From positions 1-17,368 of the forward strand of contig JAEZHX010000254.1 in assembly GCA_023436765.1 (NCBI GenBank): DNA of 17,368 bases, in the 5' to 3' direction. This DNA is from Bacillota bacterium. Lineage in GTDB: Bacteria; Bacillota; Clostridia; Lachnospirales; Lachnospiraceae. Made by a program: the position numbers and the translations under genes. The notes under the pieces were generated by a model that did no database searches, had not been told where the DNA came from, and worked only from the letters and a program-made list of their open reading frames with translations. This document shows positions 8,095-15,367 of the stretch, piece by piece; the first letter of the stretch is position 1; each line of letters starts with the position of its first letter.

Positions 8095-8157
8095 AAGGAC
8101 ATATCTTTTCATATCATTATGTGTATTTTATCATGATAGAAAGGATATGTTCTTTTT
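8095..8157 (+). terminator. Intrinsic terminator of the aldarate/tct operon
   Basis: AAGGACATATCTTTTC (8095-8110) pairs with GAAAGGATATGTTCTT (8139-8154) over 16 bases with two G-T wobbles. The inner TATCAT (8112-8117) and ATGATA (8133-8138) extend the stem past a one-base bulge. The 3' arm runs into TCTTTTT. The position 26 bases after the tctA stop fits the operon end and separates it from the regulator gene. Confidence 0.85.
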
Positions 8158-8320
8158 ACAAACTGTTCTGATTGAGAAGAAAGCAGCATTGCGGCTTGAT
8201 TTATCTTAGATAGTAACCTTGGATAGAATAAATGATACAGAATACAGACATAGTATTTATATCAATTCCGTATTTCTGTTACTATTACAAGCGAAGTAGA
8301 AGGATAAAGGAGAGTTGATA
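8158..8320 (+). promoter_or_regulatory. Leader of the PrpR-like regulator gene
   Basis: This non-coding leader has no clear consensus promoter. The nearest candidate is TTGGAT (8219-8224) with a weak -10 such as TACAGA (8243-8248). An imperfect inverted repeat, ACAGAATAC (8237-8245) and GTATTTCTGT (8270-8279), could form a stem or an operator. AAAGGAGAG at 8306-8314 is a strong ribosome site 6 bases before ATG 8321, and it excludes the in-frame TTG at 8315 as the start. Confidence 0.35.
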
Positions 8321-10234
8321 ATGTCAGAAATTTCATTGTTTGTACCTAGGGAAGAGATGCTCTATCAGGCGCATGATATACTTCATACAGAGAATTATAG
8401 TATTAAGGATATGAAGGTAATCACATCGACGGATGCAGTCAGTGAGGCAAGGAGCGCTTTGTCAAAGGGCACAAGCATCATTATAGCCAGAGGATATCAA
8501 GCATCTCTTATTAAATATTATACCAATATTCCTGTTGTGGAGATTAAAATAACCGGTCAAGAAATGGGCTTGTTGATTACCAAGGCCAAGAAGATCATCA
8601 GGAAAAGCCGGCCGGTGATCGGCGTTGTCGGGTTCGATAATATGTTTTGTGATATGACGCATTTTAATCAGATCTATAATATTGAGCTTCGCACCTATCT
8701 GGTATCCAACCCGGATGAATTAAGTATGGCAATCAATGAGGCTATTAATGATAACCTTGATATCATCATCGGTGGGGATAATGCTATTGCAGCGGCATCC
8801 AGAGAGGGTATTCCTTCTCTGTTTCTGTCCTCTACAGAGGACTCAATACGAGAAGCCTTTAAAATGGCTGAAAATATGAAGTATGCTGCAGAAATTGAGA
8901 AGAGAAGCATGGCCCAGATTGAAACCCTGCTGGATTACTCCTTCAACGGAATTGTTAAAATGAATCAAAACGGAGAAATTGTTGTAATCAACAAAATAAT
9001 GGAGGAAATTCTCGGAAAAGCTTCCGATGAGGTAGAGGGGAAGCCGGTCATTGAAGTTTTTAAGGATATAGACAAAGAAAAGCTGGAAGAAACACTGAAG
9101 GAAGGAAATGAAATATACTCTACCTTTATTCGTGTGAATGAAAACGCACTTGTGATTATTGTTGCACCCATTAAAGTTGAGCAACGGATTGACGGAGCGA
9201 TCTTGACCTGCCATAAAGTAAAAAAGATGAAGGAATTAGAGGCGGATATATTACGTGAACGATATTTGTACGGATATATCGCACAGGGTACCTTGGATGA
9301 AATTCCGCATAAATCAAAAGGCATGCAGAAAAATGTAGCCTTAGCTAAGGTATATGCTCAATCCAACAGTCCGGTATTAATCCATGGAGAAATAGGTACA
9401 GAGAAAGAACTCTTTGCACAAGGAATTCATAATAACAGTTTAAGGAAAAATGGGCCATTTATCTCAACCAATTGCATTGGTATGAGTGAAGAGATGCAGA
9501 CAGATATCCTTTTTGGATGCACCGACGAAGCAGAAAAGGACAAACAACAGGGCGCCTTGATCGCAGCAAACCACGGAACGATTTTGATCAGTGAAATTGA
9601 TAAATTGAGCCTAAGCACACAATACCGACTGTATAAAATGATTCGGTATAAATCACTTATCAGAAATGATATTGCAAGGACTATGAGCATTGATGTTAAA
9701 ATTATTGCTACAACCTCAAAGAATCTCAGTGTATTAGTAAAACAGGGGCAATTCCGGGAGGATTTATATTATTTATTATGTGGCTTGACGATTGATGTGG
9801 ATTCACTGCGTAACCGCCCGGAGGACCTGGAATACCTAATTGATAACTATGTGAAGATATACTGCGATTTGTACTCCAGGTATCATGTACTGACAGCAGG
9901 TGCTAAACAAAGGATGATGGGGTATCCATGGTACGGCAATTTAATTCAGCTGGAAAGCTTTTGCGACCGAATGATATTGACGGCCAATCATCGATCCATC
10001 GATGAGTCTTATATAGCGAAGCTTCTCGATGAATTATATCCCATCATTCAGCCACAGAAATGTGGAAAGGAAAAGCTAATCATTTATAAAGATCCGGAAG
10101 CAATTAAGATATCGGAGATATTAGAGAAACATGATGGAAACCGGACGCTGGCAGCAGAAGAACTGGGTATCAGCAAAACAACCCTATGGAGACATATGAA
10201 GAAGTATGGAATTACTAGTAAGTATAATGTATAG
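8321..10234 (+). CDS. PrpR-N/PAS/AAA+/Fis-HTH regulator lacking GAFTGA
   Basis: This 637-residue cytosolic regulator is built like a sigma-54 activator. Domains in order are a PrpR-N-type ligand domain (about 5-190, with IIIARGYQASLI and IIGGDNAIAAA), a PAS-like domain (about 200-305), an AAA+ domain (about 325-560) and a Fis-type HTH (about 598-637, GNRTLAAEELGISKTTLWRH). The AAA+ domain is degenerate. Walker A reads GEIGTEKE (356-363) where GESGTGKE is usual. The GAFTGA loop after LFG (397-399) is replaced by an acidic/lysine stretch. Walker B reads GTILISEID with Ser424 in place of Asp. The sensor II motif is GNLIQLE instead of GNVRELE. FREDLYYLL, the arginine-finger region, is kept. It probably controls the adjacent aldarate operon, perhaps without sigma-54. 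TyrR is a known family member that lacks GAFTGA. Confidence 0.88.
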   Translation: MSEISLFVPREEMLYQAHDILHTENYSIKDMKVITSTDAVSEARSALSKGTSIIIARGYQASLIKYYTNIPVVEIKITGQEMGLLITKAKKIIRKSRPVIGVVGFDNMFCDMTHFNQIYNIELRTYLVSNPDELSMAINEAINDNLDIIIGGDNAIAAASREGIPSLFLSSTEDSIREAFKMAENMKYAAEIEKRSMAQIETLLDYSFNGIVKMNQNGEIVVINKIMEEILGKASDEVEGKPVIEVFKDIDKEKLEETLKEGNEIYSTFIRVNENALVIIVAPIKVEQRIDGAILTCHKVKKMKELEADILRERYLYGYIAQGTLDEIPHKSKGMQKNVALAKVYAQSNSPVLIHGEIGTEKELFAQGIHNNSLRKNGPFISTNCIGMSEEMQTDILFGCTDEAEKDKQQGALIAANHGTILISEIDKLSLSTQYRLYKMIRYKSLIRNDIARTMSIDVKIIATTSKNLSVLVKQGQFREDLYYLLCGLTIDVDSLRNRPEDLEYLIDNYVKIYCDLYSRYHVLTAGAKQRMMGYPWYGNLIQLESFCDRMILTANHRSIDESYIAKLLDELYPIIQPQKCGKEKLIIYKDPEAIKISEILEKHDGNRTLAAEELGISKTTLWRHMKKYGITSKYNV

Positions 10235-10289
10235 CCATCAAATCATCGATTGAAAGAGTTATCCCAAAATGAAACGAGGATGCCCACAA

Positions 10290-10335
10290 AGTTAATCATG
10301 CCAGGAGGAGAAAGAGAAACAAGGCATGATTAACT
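10290..10335. repeat. Perfect 13-bp inverted repeat between convergent genes
   Basis: AGTTAATCATGCC (10290-10302) and GGCATGATTAACT (10323-10335) are perfect inverted copies around a 20-base purine-rich loop that contains AGGAGGAG. It lies in the 188-base gap between the regulator stop and the larA-like stop. Neither side has a T-run, so a standard terminator is not supported, although it may still help end convergent transcripts. Confidence 0.65.
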
Positions 10336-10422
10336 AAAGATGGACACTTGCTTCGTGAAAGCATCAAGGGATCATCAAAGCTTCTATAGGAATATGGGGA
10401 ATAGGGGTAGCTGATACGATTG

Positions 10423-11739
10423 TTAAGCACGAAGCTTACAGCTTGTAATCAGATTATCGGCTTTATCAAAAATAAGTGGAGCTGGCTCGTCAATTGCCTC
10501 AAGACCCGGATAATGCCCTGCTATTACACTTTCATAATAAGACTCTGAAAGCATTATTTCACCTATGTGAAGACTGTTAGGGATTCGAATCACCCGGACG
10601 TTGTTCTTATCTATATCATTACAGGTACGGATACAAAGTTTAATTGCTTCCTTATCATCATAAACAACACAAGGAATTCGCGCAGAAGCAAGGACCGTGC
10701 TGGTAATACAGTTTGGATAGACCATCTCAATATCCATCTCGTCAAAAATTTTCTTTGTTATCGCGCTGGCCAGTCCAACACCCAGAGCATTGCCGTGAGA
10801 AGCCTCACTCAGATTAAGAAAACAGGTACGCTGGACCTTGACGCCACCGGTGGCATATGGAGTGGAGAAGGTACCCGTAATATTAGGGTCGACTCCTGTT
10901 CCGCTGTAGTTTTTACCAATTTCATCAACGATGAGGACATCCCCCTCACCGACGAGGATTTTAGGCATATTTTCAAAAGCAAGCTTTAATAGCTCCGGCT
11001 CGCGGGTAAGGATATTTTCCGGCAGGATTGCTTCTATCCGCATGGTTTCATCGTAGGCATTTTCCATACACGGAATAGCGAAAAGAATCGGTGCTTTTTC
11101 CAGCACTACCTTTGCCATGGTAGGAATATTCCTGGCTATTTTATCCATTCCGTCAGAATGCACCTGTTCGGCACCCTTTTGCTTTCCTAAACCAACGGTC
11201 ATCATTTTACAAGGGCCGCTTTCGATGGGGCCTCGGAAGGCATTATGGGGCTTTAGTCGGCAGGAGATAATGATACCATCGGATTCGTAAGCGTTTTTAT
11301 CCATATAGACAGGACGTCCAAGCTCTGAGACACCGAGCTCCACTACCTCCATTGAGGATTTTATCGGACATCCCATCGTCTCAGGGGTAATATTGTAGCC
11401 TGCGAGCAGCTCAATCTGGCCTTGTGCATTTGCACCACCATGACTTCCCATCGCAGGAACGATAAAAGGATTTGCATTCTTTGATTTAACAAAATCTACA
11501 ATTGCCTTGGTTATGATGTCAACATTGCGAATTCCCCGACTTCCTGCTGTGATTGCAATATTCATTCCGCTTTGAATTTTGGATGAAAATTGCGGTTGTG
11601 ACAGCTCCTTTTCTACGACGGATGGTATTTCTTCAGGTGCAATGAAATGCTTAGGGAAGGTTTGTCTTGCATGAAACATGCGAGGAATTTGGACATCTGC
11701 CAAAAGAGCAGATACAGTACCATTCTTAACTACTTTCAT
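10423..11739 (-). CDS. LarA-family nickel-pincer 2-hydroxyacid racemase/epimerase
   Basis: This 438-residue protein belongs to the lactate racemase LarA/DUF2088 superfamily, whose members use a lysine-bound nickel-pincer nucleotide to racemise or epimerise 2-hydroxyacids. Candidate active-site residues are His100 (AMGSHGG), His165 (RLKPHNAF), Lys178 (GPCKMM, the probable cofactor lysine) and His194 (AEQVHSDG). Their spacing resembles His108, His174, Lys184 and His200 of Lactobacillus plantarum LarA. Cofactor genes larB, larC and larE are not in the window and would be needed elsewhere. AAGGAG (complement, 11749-11754) precedes the ATG by 9 bases. The gene is divergent from lysR1. Lactate is only one possible substrate; glycerate, malate or an aldarate fit the context. 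I do not call it LarA itself. Confidence 0.82.
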   Translation of the reverse strand: MKVVKNGTVSALLADVQIPRMFHARQTFPKHFIAPEEIPSVVEKELSQPQFSSKIQSGMNIAITAGSRGIRNVDIITKAIVDFVKSKNANPFIVPAMGSHGGANAQGQIELLAGYNITPETMGCPIKSSMEVVELGVSELGRPVYMDKNAYESDGIIISCRLKPHNAFRGPIESGPCKMMTVGLGKQKGAEQVHSDGMDKIARNIPTMAKVVLEKAPILFAIPCMENAYDETMRIEAILPENILTREPELLKLAFENMPKILVGEGDVLIVDEIGKNYSGTGVDPNITGTFSTPYATGGVKVQRTCFLNLSEASHGNALGVGLASAITKKIFDEMDIEMVYPNCITSTVLASARIPCVVYDDKEAIKLCIRTCNDIDKNNVRVIRIPNSLHIGEIMLSESYYESVIAGHYPGLEAIDEPAPLIFDKADNLITSCKLRA

Positions 11740-11835
11740 TTTTCATAGCTCCTTATGATTTATTCCTAAATAACCCAATAGAACAATGTGAAAATTCAAC
11801 TTCAGAAGCATATTTCTTATTATTTATATTTTAAA

Positions 11836-11865
11836 GTATTATAATACACCAGTCAAACTTGTTAA
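11836..11865 (-). promoter_or_regulatory. Probable larA-like promoter in a divergent region with a -10 palindrome
   Basis: On the - strand, TTAACA (11865-11860), a 16-base spacer and TATAAT (11843-11838) make a near-consensus vegetative promoter about 95 bases before the larA-like start. The -10 lies in a perfect 12-bp palindrome, GTATTATAATAC (11836-11847), which also carries TATAAT on the + strand (11840-11845) facing lysR1. A second overlapping - strand candidate is TTGACT (11856-11851), a 17-base spacer and TAAAAT. The two directions probably compete for polymerase or share a regulator. Confidence 0.45.
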
Positions 11866-11913
11866 TTTTAGATATAACTTAGTTTTTCTTATATAGGAAG
11901 AAAGGGATAGCGT

Positions 11914-12840
11914 ATGGATACGAAGCAGATGGAATACATAATAAAAATTGCAGAAGAGAGCTGTATCAATAAGGCGGCTAAGAAGCTCTATATTACACAG
12001 TCTGCATTAAACCAGCAGCTATTGAAATTAGAAAAAGAACTTGGCGTTAAGCTGTTTCAACGATCGGAAAGGTATATGTTATTAACAGAAGCCGGTGAAA
12101 TATACGTAAAGAATGCAAAAGAGATGATAAAAATAAAAGAGGAAACTTACAGTAGAATTAATGATTTAGCAGATAAAATCAAGGGCAAGCTTTCGGTTGG
12201 TCTTCTACCGGAGAGAGGAGCTGGTATTTTTTCTTCTATATACCCTAAGTTCTATAGTAAGTATCCGGATATAAGGATCATTCCCACAGAGCAGACTGTA
12301 AGAGAACAACTGAAAAGCATCGAAAAGGGAGAGTTAGATATCGGGATTGTTACGGTAGGGAAGCAGCATAAGGAAGGGAATCAGTTTATTCCTATCTGCA
12401 AGGAGGAGTTTGTACTTGTAGTTCCGGCAGGTCACCCAATGGCATACCTAGGAGCCCCTTATCAAAGCGATTATCCGACCATTATTCTCGATAAGTTCAA
12501 AAATGATCCCTTTTTGTTGATTTATCATAATTCAACAATGAGGGATATCGTGGATGATTTTTTTGTCCGGGAAGGCTTTACCCCAAATATATTAATTGAG
12601 TCCCTGCGCTGCGAAACCTTATTGACAATTGCAGAACAGGGATTAGGCTGTACTATTCTACCCTCGTCCTATCTTAGGCCTTCCGATAAAGTGGTATATT
12701 TTTCACTTCCGGCACCGAATGAATGGGAAATTGCTGTTGCCTATAGGAAAGGCAGTTATTTAAGCAGAGCAGAAAAAGAATTTATTAATATGATTAAGGA
12801 ATACTTTTGCGAAAAAGAATGTGCGCAGTTCCATTTATAA
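11914..12840 (+). CDS. LysR-family transcriptional regulator, probable regulator of the divergent larA-like gene
   Basis: This 308-residue protein has the standard LysR layout: an N-terminal winged HTH with the recognition region at about residues 18-37 (NKAAKKLYITQSALNQQLLK), a linker helix, and a two-lobe periplasmic-binding-protein-like effector domain (about 90-295, opening GKLSVGLLPERG). Its effector is unknown. It is transcribed divergently from the larA-like gene across a 174-base gap, the usual arrangement for a LysR protein acting on its neighbour and on itself. It closely resembles the converging LysR gene beside it, for example in AAKKLYI-(T/S)-Q and SSIYPKF, so the two are paralogues. 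The ribosome site is weak (GAAAGGGA, with a short spacer). Confidence 0.92.
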   Translation: MDTKQMEYIIKIAEESCINKAAKKLYITQSALNQQLLKLEKELGVKLFQRSERYMLLTEAGEIYVKNAKEMIKIKEETYSRINDLADKIKGKLSVGLLPERGAGIFSSIYPKFYSKYPDIRIIPTEQTVREQLKSIEKGELDIGIVTVGKQHKEGNQFIPICKEEFVLVVPAGHPMAYLGAPYQSDYPTIILDKFKNDPFLLIYHNSTMRDIVDDFFVREGFTPNILIESLRCETLLTIAEQGLGCTILPSSYLRPSDKVVYFSLPAPNEWEIAVAYRKGSYLSRAEKEFINMIKEYFCEKECAQFHL

Positions 12841-13764
12841 CTATAGGTCAATATACGAATCATGGGTATGGTAATACTCTTTCGCCAGTGCAACCAAAGT
12901 CTGCATGGCAGGGGTTATTACCATATCCTTTTTATATGCCGCAACAAGATTCCAATAAGGATGACTGTCTAATGCATAATAGGTTATATTTCGGCTCTTA
13001 TCCATAAAGCCTCTTGGAATAATTGCCATACCGTTACCTTCTTCGATAATGTTGATTGTAGTTCTTATATTATGAACCTCATTACATATTACCGGAGTAA
13101 TCTGATACTGCCGGAACAGGGAATCCTCAATTTCCCTTCGTACGGTATCCTTGGTAGCCAGAATAAATTTTTCATCCTTTATCTGACTAAGTGAAATGCA
13201 AGGCAGCGCGCCCTCTTTTTCCGGATAGGAAAAGGGAAGGCTGACTGATTTTGGTACAGCTAATATGAATTCTTCTTTTTTAATATTTATATAGCTTAAA
13301 GCGTGAGTATCGGGCTGAAATACTGCAATAAAGGCAAGCTGATACGTATGATTCATCAAACCATCATAAAGATACTTATATCTTCCATCAGAAAAATCTA
13401 CCCGTACATTTGGATACAGAGACAGAAACTTCGGATAGATGGATGAAATCATATTACCGGCAATGTTATTAAAAAAACCAATTGCAATTTGATCGGAACA
13501 TTTTGCGGCTAACGCAGATATCTTTTGATATAATACTTCTTTTAGATCCAGCATTTGCTTTGCGGTAGCAATGTATAAGGTCCCAGCCTCTGTTGGAAGA
13601 AGTTCGTTCTTATTTCGTTCAAACAAAGGTGTACCAAGCTCATCCTCAAGCCGCGCAAGGTATACGCTTAAGGTGGGCTGTGATATATAGAGCTTTTTCG
13701 CAGCTTTTGATATATTCTTTTCGTTAGCAATTTCAACGATATATTGTAAGTATTTAAGATCCAT
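12841..13764 (-). CDS. LysR-family transcriptional regulator, probable regulator of the divergent redox operon
   Basis: This 307-residue LysR protein has its HTH at about residues 18-37 (SKAAKKLYISQPTLSVYLAR) and a substrate-binding-like effector domain after residue 88. I start it at the ATG ending at 13764 because MDLKYLQYIVEIA aligns with MDTKQMEYIIKIA of its paralogue. A start six codons upstream (13782) is also open. Neither has an ideal ribosome site: GGAG at 13780-13777 is 12 bases from the chosen ATG. Its stop codon directly abuts that of lysR1 with no base between. It is divergent from the flavoprotein operon, and the gap holds an ATAG-N7-CTAT dyad typical of LysR operators. The effector is unknown. 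Confidence 0.9.
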   Translation of the reverse strand: MDLKYLQYIVEIANEKNISKAAKKLYISQPTLSVYLARLEDELGTPLFERNKNELLPTEAGTLYIATAKQMLDLKEVLYQKISALAAKCSDQIAIGFFNNIAGNMISSIYPKFLSLYPNVRVDFSDGRYKYLYDGLMNHTYQLAFIAVFQPDTHALSYINIKKEEFILAVPKSVSLPFSYPEKEGALPCISLSQIKDEKFILATKDTVRREIEDSLFRQYQITPVICNEVHNIRTTINIIEEGNGMAIIPRGFMDKSRNITYYALDSHPYWNLVAAYKKDMVITPAMQTLVALAKEYYHTHDSYIDL

Positions 13765-13789
13765 AATAATCTTAGTCTCCATTTCTTGT

Positions 13790-13806
13790 TATAGTCTTTC
13801 CCTATA
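13790..13806. promoter_or_regulatory. Candidate LysR operator (TATAG-N7-CTATA)
   Basis: TATAG (13790-13794), seven bases and CTATA (13802-13806) form a perfect dyad of the ATAG-N7-CTAT type, which includes the T-N11-A core known for LysR proteins. A degenerate second copy, ATAG-N7-GTTA, follows at 13804-13818. It lies between the divergent lysR2 gene and the redox operon and upstream of the operon's candidate promoter, as expected for an activator site. Confidence 0.55.
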
Positions 13807-13825
13807 GTGCAATAGTTATAATGAA

Positions 13826-13855
13826 TTGGAGAATTGTAACTGAAATTAGTATAAT
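13826..13855 (+). promoter_or_regulatory. Probable promoter of the three-gene redox operon
   Basis: TTGGAG (13826-13831), an 18-base spacer and a perfect TATAAT (13850-13855) lie 57 bases before the first operon ATG. The imperfect -35 box next to a LysR-type dyad at 13790-13806 fits an activator-dependent promoter. Confidence 0.5.
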
Positions 13856-13912
13856 ATATATAAAAATAGAAATCAAGATTTAAGAAGGCATCAAAAGAGA
13901 AAGGGAGATATT

Positions 13913-15367
13913 ATGTCAGCAGAATATGATATTTTGATTATTGGAGCCGGTGTTGTTGGATGTGCGGTTGCAAGAGAAATGTCACGCAATAAACTCAAAA
14001 TCGGAGTATTAGAAAAGGAAATGGACGTGGCTCTTGGCAGCTCAGGCAGAAACTCCGGTGTCCTCCATGGAGGATTTACCTATAAGACAGGGTCATTAAA
14101 GGCTCAGTGCTGTATCGAGGGAAACAAGGAATTCGACGAGGTAGCAAAGGAGTTGGACGTACCCTTTAAGAGAATAGGTAAGGTCGTAGTAGGGTTTACT
14201 GAAAAGGATGCTAAGAACCTAGAACGATTTAAAGCAATTGGTGAGGCAAACGGAGCTGTGGGCCTTGAAATGATCAGTAAAGAAAGACTTCATGAGCTTG
14301 ATCCCAGTGCAGGCGGAGAGTTTGCTATGTATTCACCAAATTCGGGTATCCTGGATCCTTTAGCTTATACAATTGCGCTTGCAGAGAATGCAAAAACGAA
14401 TGGAGTAGATTTTTATTTTGACAGTGAAGTAACTGCGATCCATCGTGTGGATGGTGTGTATGAATTGACTACTCCTGGGCATGTATTCACAACCAGATGG
14501 GTTGTAAACTGTGCAGGATTATATAGTGCCAAGATTTCTACCATGCTGGGAATTGACGGCTATACGATCCGAGGTTTTAAAGGCGAATATTACATATTAG
14601 ATAAGAAGGCCGGAAAGCATCTTAATCTACCGGTTTATCCCGCACCGAATGATAAAGGCGGCTTTGCTACCCATGCAACTCCTACGATCCACGGAAATGT
14701 GTTAATTGGCCCTGATTCTTATGTCACTGAAGATTTTGATGATTACGCAGTGACTAAAAAGCAAATGGATGGGTTGGTTGAAGATGGCCTAAAAATGTTC
14801 AAATACGTTCAGCGGGATTATTTTATCCGTAATTTCTCGGGAATACGTGCAAAGAGAGTTAATCCGGAGACAGGAGAAGTACTTGATTTTGTATGTGAGG
14901 CAAGGGAAGAAGCACCGAATACGATTAATTTAGTTGGGATTGAATCTCCCGGATTGACAAGTGCTCTGCCTTTGGCAAGAAGAGCGGTTGCTTTTTTGAA
15001 GGAGAAGGAGGAGCTCGAACCCAATCCATACTTTAATCCAAGAAGAAAAGAAATGATACGTTTTAATGAACTGGATCTTGAAACACAGAAAAAGCTGGTG
15101 GAAGAAAATCCGGATTACGGTGAAATCATCTGCCGCTGTGAACGGATCACAAAAGCAGAAATCCTGCAAGCCATACACAATCCTTTAGGTGTCTGTACAG
15201 TTACCAGTGTGAAAAATCGTACACGTGCTACTATGGGAAGATGCCAGGGCGGTTATTGTGAGACCAGAATAACAAAACTGATTGAAGAGGAATTGGGCAA
15301 GAAGGAGACAGAAGTTTTATTCTCCGCAAAAGACTCTAACATGTTTACAGGGAGGGTGAGAAGCTAA
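13913..15367 (+). CDS. FAD-dependent 2-hydroxyacid/glycerol-3-phosphate-type dehydrogenase with C-terminal [2Fe-2S] domain
   Basis: This 484-residue flavoprotein has a DAO-family FAD domain with GAGVVG at residues 11-16. It resembles L-2-hydroxyglutarate oxidase LhgO through NSGVLHGG (47-54), the following GSLKAQCCIEGN block, and FKGEYY (222-227). The C-terminus adds a BFD-like [2Fe-2S] domain as in GlpA, with Cys407 and Cys409 (CRC) and Cys444 and Cys449 (CQGGYC) as likely ligands. It would oxidise a 2-hydroxyacid or glycerol-3-phosphate and pass electrons to its partner subunits. An AAAGGGAGA site precedes the ATG. The next gene overlaps it by one base (TAATG), so translation is coupled. 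Automatic annotation often calls this type GlpA; no glycerol gene is nearby, so I leave the substrate open. Confidence 0.88.
   Translation: MSAEYDILIIGAGVVGCAVAREMSRNKLKIGVLEKEMDVALGSSGRNSGVLHGGFTYKTGSLKAQCCIEGNKEFDEVAKELDVPFKRIGKVVVGFTEKDAKNLERFKAIGEANGAVGLEMISKERLHELDPSAGGEFAMYSPNSGILDPLAYTIALAENAKTNGVDFYFDSEVTAIHRVDGVYELTTPGHVFTTRWVVNCAGLYSAKISTMLGIDGYTIRGFKGEYYILDKKAGKHLNLPVYPAPNDKGGFATHATPTIHGNVLIGPDSYVTEDFDDYAVTKKQMDGLVEDGLKMFKYVQRDYFIRNFSGIRAKRVNPETGEVLDFVCEAREEAPNTINLVGIESPGLTSALPLARRAVAFLKEKEELEPNPYFNPRRKEMIRFNELDLETQKKLVEENPDYGEIICRCERITKAEILQAIHNPLGVCTVTSVKNRTRATMGRCQGGYCETRITKLIEEELGKKETEVLFSAKDSNMFTGRVRS

Noticed and set aside
1..8320. Possible sigma-54 (-24/-12) promoters for the aldarate operon or regulator
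   Set aside because: No TGGCAC-N5-TTGCW-like element was found in the leaders at 1-203, 4904-4947, 5980-6140 or 8069-8320. A TGGCAC at about 2152 is inside gudD and lacks the -12 part.
8843..9324. Two - strand reading frames of about 120 codons inside the regulator gene
   Set aside because: They are antisense to a clear PAS/AAA+ coding region, have low-complexity hydrophobic or aromatic content, and no ribosome sites.
10350..10435. Inverted GCTTCGTG/CACGAAGC pair near the larA-like stop
   Set aside because: The arms are only 8 bases and 70 bases apart, and one overlaps the coding end of the larA-like gene. This is probably chance.
10567..10989. 140-codon + strand frame opposite the larA-like gene
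   Set aside because: It is fully antisense to conserved LarA-family sequence and lacks a ribosome site or recognisable domain.
12807..13007. Small + strand reading frame across the lysR1/lysR2 junction
   Set aside because: It overlaps the end of lysR1 in another frame and the antisense of lysR2. Both are well-supported genes, and it has no ribosome site or recognisable protein.
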